Source: Agapanthus africanus (lineage: Eukaryota > Streptophyta > Magnoliopsida > Asparagales > Amaryllidaceae). From it: a stretch of DNA of 64,000 nt. The stretch covers positions 622,633,348-622,697,347 of the forward strand of contig CM057342.1 of assembly GCA_030015575.1 (NCBI GenBank). The letters run 5' to 3'. The position numbers were made by a program, and so were the translations under genes. The notes under the pieces were generated by a model. That model had not been told where the DNA came from. It did no database searches and saw only the letters and a program-made list of their open reading frames with translations. Positions 57,856-64,000 of this stretch are shown here, in pieces (within the stretch, counting starts at the first letter, position 1; each line of letters starts with the position of its first letter).

Positions 57856-59935
57856 TGTAAGTCCACGTTGCGACCCCCGGTTCTTACGGGGAGGCGGAAA
57901 CAGTATAAAAATCAAATTTTTGGCGCATGGGGCAACATGGACTAAACAAGGTCGGGATCGTGTCTAAACTAAACTAGCAAACATGCAAAGGAGAGTTAAC
58001 TACTCGGCAAAGTGGTTATACCTAACTTGAACTCCTTCTTCTTGAAACCTAGTAGAGGTTGATGGTTCTCTTCTCGTCGCCTTCTTCCGTCGAAGATGGA
58101 TCCACCTGAGGGTTCAACCTTCGGGCTCTTTCTCGAACTTGGAGAGAACTAGAATCTCCGGCTTGCTAATCCTTTGATCCTAGAGTGGGTAGAGAGTGTC
58201 TAAGGGGTGCTTTTGTTTTAAGGAGAGGGATTCTCAACACATGAGAAGGGTTCTCCTTTTGCTAGAGGAAGAAGAAGATGAAGTGAGGAGAGAGAATGAT
58301 TATGATAGAATGAGCTCTTTTCTTTTGCAACCATAACTAAAAGAAAAGGAATTATCAAATTAATAATAATAATTGAAATGAGAATAGTTGATGGTTGTTT
58401 TGGAATGACCACTATCATACTTTCAATAAATGAGTGTAAGCAAGAATCAAGGAGTATCCTTGCAAAGCAATGATGGTGGTCAACATTCAACCATGGTCAA
58501 CAAGTCAACCATGGTCAACAAGTCAACAAAAATCAACCATAACAATATTTCATTTAATTACTATTATTAATTGATATTTCATAAATCTATTAGGGTTTGG
58601 AAAATGACGACTGTCAACTGTGCATACGCACCCGTTCCGAAACCCTAATGAAATACCTCATCCTCCGCCTCAAGCAACTGTGCATACACACCTGCATTCT
58701 CGTTCCGAGGAACAAGAATGCCGAGATATAAAAGCAACCCCAAAACATATACCAGTATCTGGCTCAAACCAGAGCCTGCTAGTATAATCCGTCCGGACTC
58801 CAAACGTGCACAAGTGCGCGGATGAGAACGAACCCTGCCGCAAAACCATGCGACCTCTACTCATTTTGCCCAGAGGCGAATACCCTCTGTGTGGGACTCT
58901 AAAGACTCGACACTACGCTGGCAGTGGGTTTAACCACATACCGCAAGCGGCACTAGCTGTGCGTAACGGTCCCCAGGTAGATGCCGACAAGAAGGCTGAC
59001 GAGGTGAACCCCATCTGAACTCCTACTGAGTCTGAATGTGACATTCTCCGTACAGTCCGGTCTGTTCGTCTGATACATCGCATGTCGGGCCTAGGGGGTG
59101 GTAAAACGTCAGTCCCCCAATAGCGGTACAAGTCGTGTCGGAGTGAAGCCCAAAACACCCTGAGATAACACTGGAAGCCTACCAGTATATCTCGCTTGCC
59201 CTGGCCAGGGACTACTCGTGTAATGGCTCTCCTAGACACAGCGCGATGTCAACCCCCAATACCGGGAGAGACGAATTCTGTCTAACCGTCACTGCCTCCA
59301 AGTGCTTCGGGACTGCCCCCAACCACTACCTGTTTGCACGACTCCTTTGAGCCGTGGTAGGGTAGTGATCAAAGTGCAGTGGGAACACACTCGAGGCGAA
59401 GTGCCAGTGTCAAGTCAGCGGACTAAGCTGTACTCATGTCACCTGGGAACTGATAACTGACGATAGGTATAATACCAACCTGTCAGTTCCCGACGAGTCC
59501 TGTCCAGTGTACTCGTAACCCAACGAGCACCCGTATACTATCTCCAGTACGACGTACTGATGGCTGTGGGACATACCATCTCCCACACTGGGATGAGAAG
59601 CGCATACGCTAGTCTACTCCGGAGTATCGATGCCCTGTCTCGATAGTCCTGCGACTAGGGACCTGTATAAGGATGTGCTTATAGACTACCCAGCCCCCAC
59701 TAGTGTGACTGCCATCACAACGCTGGTAATCAAGCAAAGATCCTAAGGGCTCCATTAATGCGTATAGGTGATATCGCAAAATAAACACATGTACACATTG
59801 AAGCAGAAACAAACCAAGTAGCATACTACTATATTGAGCAAGATTGTTTATACAAGGTGAATATCCCAAGCTTCCATTAAGTAATATACAAACTAGTATG
59901 ATACAGTAATGGCCTCTAGGGCATATACACTAACA
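57856..59935 (-). repeat. 3' LTR of copia D
   Basis: 2080 bp, plus-strand start TGTAAGTCCACG and end CATATACACTAACA. In sense TGTTAGTG...GGACTTACA. The left end corresponds to that of the C LTR. Short ORFs at 58218-59869 are not genes. Confidence 0.9.
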
Positions 59936-59949
59936 ATCTCCCACTTGCA
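59936..59949 (-). other. Polypurine tract of copia D
   Basis: Minus strand TGCAAGTGGGAGAT between the pol stop (59950-59952) and the LTR. Confidence 0.9.
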
Positions 59950-62900
59950 CTAAGGCCATGTACTGGCATATCGAAGACCTATCATCTCGATCAGCCGCTC
60001 GAACTGAGTCTGGGGTAGGGCCTTGGTGAATGGATCTGCAGTGTTTTCTTCTGAAGCAACCCTCCGAACCTCGATCTCCTTGAGATCCACGATCTCCCTG
60101 CGATCCACGATCTCCCTGATCAGGTGATACCGCCTCAAGATGTGCCTGGATCTCTGGTGGGACCTGGGTTCCTTTGCTAAAGCTATAGCCCCGTTGTTGT
60201 CGCACTACAGGGGTATTGGGTCAACAATGGACGGAACCACCTGAAGTTCTTTCAAGAACTTCCTTATCCAGACAGCTTCTTTTGCGGCATCAGATGCAGC
60301 GATGTATTCCGCTTCCATCGTCGAGTCTGCAACGGTTTCCTGTTTGGAACTCTTCCAACACACCGCCCCTCCATTGAGGGTAAAGACAAAACCCGACATG
60401 GACTTGGAATCATCCTTGTCACTCTGGAAGCTGGAGTCAGCAAAGGCCTCGATCTGGAGGTCTTTTCCGCCATACACCAAGAACATCTCCTTAGTCCTTC
60501 TTAGGTACTTGAGAATGTTCTTTACTGCTATCCAGTGTTTCTCCCCATGGTTTGACTGATACCGGCTTACTACACTCAGTGCATAAGCTACATCCGGTCT
60601 GGTACACAACATCGCATACATTATAGAGCCTACCGCAGAAGCGTAGGGTATAATTGACATGCGATCCCTCTCCAAATCAGTCTTGGGAGACATCTCTTTA
60701 GAGAGGGTGATCCCGTGACGAGCCGGTAGGTTACCGCGCTTGGAATCTTCCATACTGAATCTTTTCAGTACGGTGTCGATGTACCTGGACTGTGAAAGTC
60801 CTAATATCCTCTTGGATCTATCACGATGGATCCGGATCCCCAGGATGTATGAGGCATCACCCAGGTCTTTCATGGAGAACCTGTGTGACAAGAATCCCTT
60901 GACAGATTGTAGCATAGGAATGTCATCCACGTATAAAACGAGGAATATTACAGTTCTCGCTACAAATCTACTATAGATGCATGGTTCATCTGGATTTTTG
61001 ATAAAGCCAAATTCCTTGACCGTCTCATCAAAACAGATGTTCCAACTCCGCGATGCCTGCTTTAGTCCATAGATGGACTTAAGCAACTTGCACACCTTTC
61101 CGCTGCTCCCACTCTGAATGAAACCCTCTGGCTGATCCATATAGACACACTCCTCTAAATTTCCATTTAGAAAAGCGGTTTTTACGTCCATCTGCCAAAT
61201 CTCATAATCGTGGAAGGCAGCAATGGCAAGAAGGATCCGAATGGATTTCAGCATAGCCACTGGAGAAAAGGTTTCGTCATAGTCCAAACCAGGTCTTTGA
61301 CGAAAACCCTTTGCTACAAGTCTAGCTTTATAGGTCTCAACCTGTCCATCTACACCAATCTTCCTTTTGAAGATCCACTTGCATCCTACGGGTTTTACCC
61401 CGTCTGGAGCAATGTCCAACGTCCATACTTTGTTGGTGTACATGGACTCCATTTCGGTCCGCATTGCATCCAGCCATTTTACCGAGTCAACGCTCTGAAC
61501 GGCCTGCTGGAAGCTAGTAGGCTCATCATAATCTATGATGCAATCCTCTCTATCCCCGTCTATGAGAAAACCGTAGTATCTCTCGGGCGGATGAGACTGC
61601 CTACTACTCCTGCGGAGCGGCGTACGAATGTCCTGTTCTTTCGAACCCTCTGGTTCCATTAAGCTTTCAGTAATAGTCTGAGGTTCTGGAATTTCTTCCA
61701 GTTCTACTGTGCTCCCACTTATCTGGTTTTCCAAAAACTCAGTTTCCAAGAAGTAGGCATGACGAGAAACAAGAACTTTTTGTTCCTCTTCACAGTAGAA
61801 GAAATATCCCTTGGAGTTCTTTGGATATCCCACAAACTTGCACTGTACTGAGCGTGCCTCAAGCTTGTCCGCATGCTGCTTTTTAACAAAAGCTGGACAT
61901 CCCCAAGTCTTAATGTGACTGAGATGGGGCCTCTTCCTACACCACATCTCATATGGTGTAGTAGGCACAGTCTTAGTAGGAACTCGGTTCAAAAGGTATG
62001 CAGCTGATTCTAGTGCATAGCCCCAGAAAGATCGCGGTAACTCAGGGTTACTCATCATGGACCGTACCATATCCAATAGGGTTCGGTTCCATCTCTCCGA
62101 TACACCGTTGTGTTGCGGAGTGTATGGAGGAGTAAGCTGAGAGAGAATTCCATTCTCTTTTAAGTAATTCAGGAACTCGGCACTTAAGTATTCTCCACCT
62201 CGATCCGATCTTAGAATCTTGATACTTTTGCCGGTCTGTTTTTCCACTTCATTCTTATATTCCTGGAACTTTTCAAAAGCTTCGGACTTATGTTTCATTA
62301 AGAAGACATAACCGTATCTTGAAAAATCATCCGTAAAAGTAATGAAGTAAGAATAACCGCTTCGCGCATGTGTAGACATTGGACCGCACACGTCGCTGTG
62401 TACGAGTCCCAAGAGCTCGCTCGCTCTTACTCCGTGTCCAGTGAACGGAGTCTTTGTCATCTTTCCTTTGAGACAGGATTGACAAGTGGCATATGATTGA
62501 TATTCGAACGGATCCAAATATCCTTCTGTATGTAACTTAGTCAACCTTCTCTCATTGATGTGACCCAGTCTACAATGCCATAAGAAAGTCTGATTGATAT
62601 CCGGAGACTTTCTTTTGTGTGTATTCTGGACATTAAAAATCTGTGGTTGGTTCAATACGTATATACCATTGCTCAATGTACCTGACCCAATCAGAACTTG
62701 ATTAAGGTGAATGTTTACAACATTACTTACAAACGCAAATTCATAACCTTCTTTAGAAACCAAAGATACAGAAATGATATTACAAGTTGCGTTGGGTACA
62801 AAAAAACAATTACGCAAAACCAAAACATGCCCATCTGACATTCCCAGGTGATAGTCCCCCACGGCTTTAGCATCCATGCTAGCTCCGTTCGCAACTCTGA

Positions 62901-63897
62901 GGGTCATGTCACCTGCCTTGAAAAACCTACGTTTTCTCAACGCCTGCAAAGAATTACAGATGTGAGATCCTGATCCGGTATCCAATACCCAGGAAGTAGA
63001 GTTTATAGAAAGACAGTTCTCAATAACATACACACCTGAAGCTGAAGCCGCAACCGGCTTCAGTTCCTGTGTCCTGGCCTTCCAAGCACTGCAATCTTTC
63101 TTCCAGTGTCCACTCTTATGACAATAGAAGCATTCTTCCTTTCCAACAAGCTTCCTCGCAATCTTTGTTGCCTTTTCCTTTCCCTTCGCACCCACTTTAC
63201 TAACACCGCCTCTTGGTTTGGTGGGGGCTTTCTTCCTCTTTCCCTTGGCTTTCGCCTTGGACCTAGAGGAAGAAGATCCTCCTACAAACAAAGCGGGTGT
63301 TTCCCTACCTTTCTGTAGGGTGCCCTCTGCGCTCCTCAGCATGTTGAGGAGTTCTGAAAGTTCAACTTCCTTTTCTTGTAAGTTGAAGTTCAGTATAAAC
63401 TGGGCGTAAGTGGATGGAAGGGACTGGAGAATTAAATCCGTATAGAGTTCACTGTCCAACGTGGTCCCAAGTTCCGCGAGCTCCTCAGTGTAGCCAATCA
63501 TCTTAAGCACGTGGTCCGCTACCGATGATCCGACGGCCAACTTTGTCGAAAATAACTTCTTCGACACTTCGTATCTTGCGATACGAGACTGCTCTCCATA
63601 CAGTTCTTTTGTATGGAGAAATATGGACTCCAAGTCCATATTCTCGTGCCTCCTCTGGTGATCGTTGTCCATAGAGGCAAGCACGAGGCACCTGGCCTTC
63701 GCGCAATCAATCTCCCAAGTCTTACGGATTTCCTTATCCGCGACGCTGGAGGTGGGACCTGGGACGGGGGGAGCTTTGGTGGTAAGAAGATACCCCAGCT
63801 TGTCGTAAGTGATTGCCATTTTGACATTCCTGAGCCAATCTTTGTAGTTTGGCCCTGTCAGTATGTTTTTATCTAGAAGAAACTTAAGTCCAGTCAT
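59950..63897 (-). CDS. gag-pol: Copia D gag-pol polyprotein, one stop and one deletion
   Basis: Single frame from ATG at 63897 (an upstream GTG in frame lies at 63933 but falls in the presumed intron). Gag: MTGLKFLLDKNILTGPNYKD, helical capsid part, Lys-rich tract (about 212-250), knuckle CFYCHKSGHWKKDC (256-269). Protease DTG at 306-308 in WVLDTGSGSHICN. Integrase: HCRLGHIN..CQSCLKGK, D in HSDVCGPM, D in RSDRGGEYLS, E in HNGVSERWNRTLLDM. RT: WIFKRKIGVDG, YGLKQASRSWN, LYVDD, then directly IPMLQSV: seven residues usually following YVDD are absent. RNase H: SGFVFTLNGGAVC, DSTMEAEYIAA. A TAG (60205-60207, Tyr in relatives) precedes CDNNG; the frame then continues to RYASTWP at 59950. An 18-bp tandem duplication lies at 60084-60119. 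Gag, PR and INT look intact; RT is probably impaired. Confidence 0.92.
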
Positions 63898-63910
63898 TTC
63901 GATTTGGTCG

Positions 63911-63933
63911 CTGCAGGGGGAGAGAAGAAACAC
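63911..63933 (-). other. 3' splice-acceptor signature of copia D
   Basis: Minus strand TTTCTTCTCTCCCCCTGCAG then CGACCAAATCGAAATG. Pyrimidine tract and CAG 13 bases before the gag ATG, as in the gag-less copies. Confidence 0.6.
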
Positions 63934-64000
63934 TTAGCACGATACTCTTGCAAGTTTAGAATGGTTTTTAATTTGTCTAAACAGGATGGCTCCCACTGTC
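63934..64000 (-). other. Leader of copia D, proximal end only
   Basis: Minus strand begins GACAGTGGGAGCCATCCTG, matching the block just upstream of the splice acceptor in A, B and E (GTGGGAGCCATCC.AAT.AGA). The rest is outside the window. Confidence 0.7.

Larger units (their letters stand above)
57856..64000 (-). mobile_element. Copia element D with gag, runs off the right end
   Basis: Minus-oriented: 3' LTR 57856-59935, PPT, gag-pol 59950-63897, splice-acceptor signature, start of leader. Its 5' LTR is beyond the window. The only copia copy here that has gag. Inserted into E; GAACA (57851-57855) would be the left target duplication. Confidence 0.92.

Overview
The window is repeat-dense plant nuclear DNA, consistent with a large-genome seed plant. 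It holds LTR retrotransposons of the Ty1/copia and Ty3/gypsy (Tekay chromovirus, Athila-like, Tat-like) groups. Primer-binding sites match plant initiator-Met tRNA, and copia INT/RT, plant chromodomain and Athila integrase motifs are readable. I see no convincing host gene, tRNA, rRNA or CRISPR array. Species cannot be named from the sequence.

Layout by removal of insertions. 1-5713: copia C (minus strand), 5' LTR and leader only. 5714-6726: unclassified DNA. 6727-8932 and 23823-24945: two parts of one Athila-like gypsy element (minus), split by copia A (8933-23817, TSD GAAAC). Copia A itself carries a solo Tekay-type LTR (12443-16848, TSD AAGTA). 24946-44956: copia B (plus), inserted in the same Athila-like integrase. 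B's 5' LTR is split by a nearly intact Tekay chromovirus (25152-37034, TSD CTACC). 44957-46041: second Athila-like LTR, truncated. 46042-51913: Tat-like gypsy derivative with an LTR, a long series of different tandem arrays, then gag and no pol. 51914-57855: copia E (plus), 5' LTR, leader and start of pol. 57856-64000: copia D (minus), 3' LTR and gag-pol, running off the end.

From 24946 rightwards only left halves are seen: Athila-like > B > LTR2 > Tat-like > E > D. The matching right halves should lie beyond base 64000 in reverse order.

The most interesting biology is in the copia group. D encodes gag with a zinc knuckle plus PR-INT-RT-RH. A, B and E share the same gag deletion: about 20 gag-like N-terminal codons, a short linker, then protease. 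That suggests a gag-less subfamily amplified with Gag supplied in trans, as known for barley BARE-2. Where visible, the copia copies have a strong 3' splice-acceptor signature before the coding region, and A, B, C and E have a 2.3-3.1 kb leader with small hairpins whose stems are kept by compensatory changes. A second focus is the Tat-like element: about seven unrelated tandem arrays occupy the place of pol, including a five-unit hairpin array with varying but pairing stems, and a G-box minisatellite inside the LTR.
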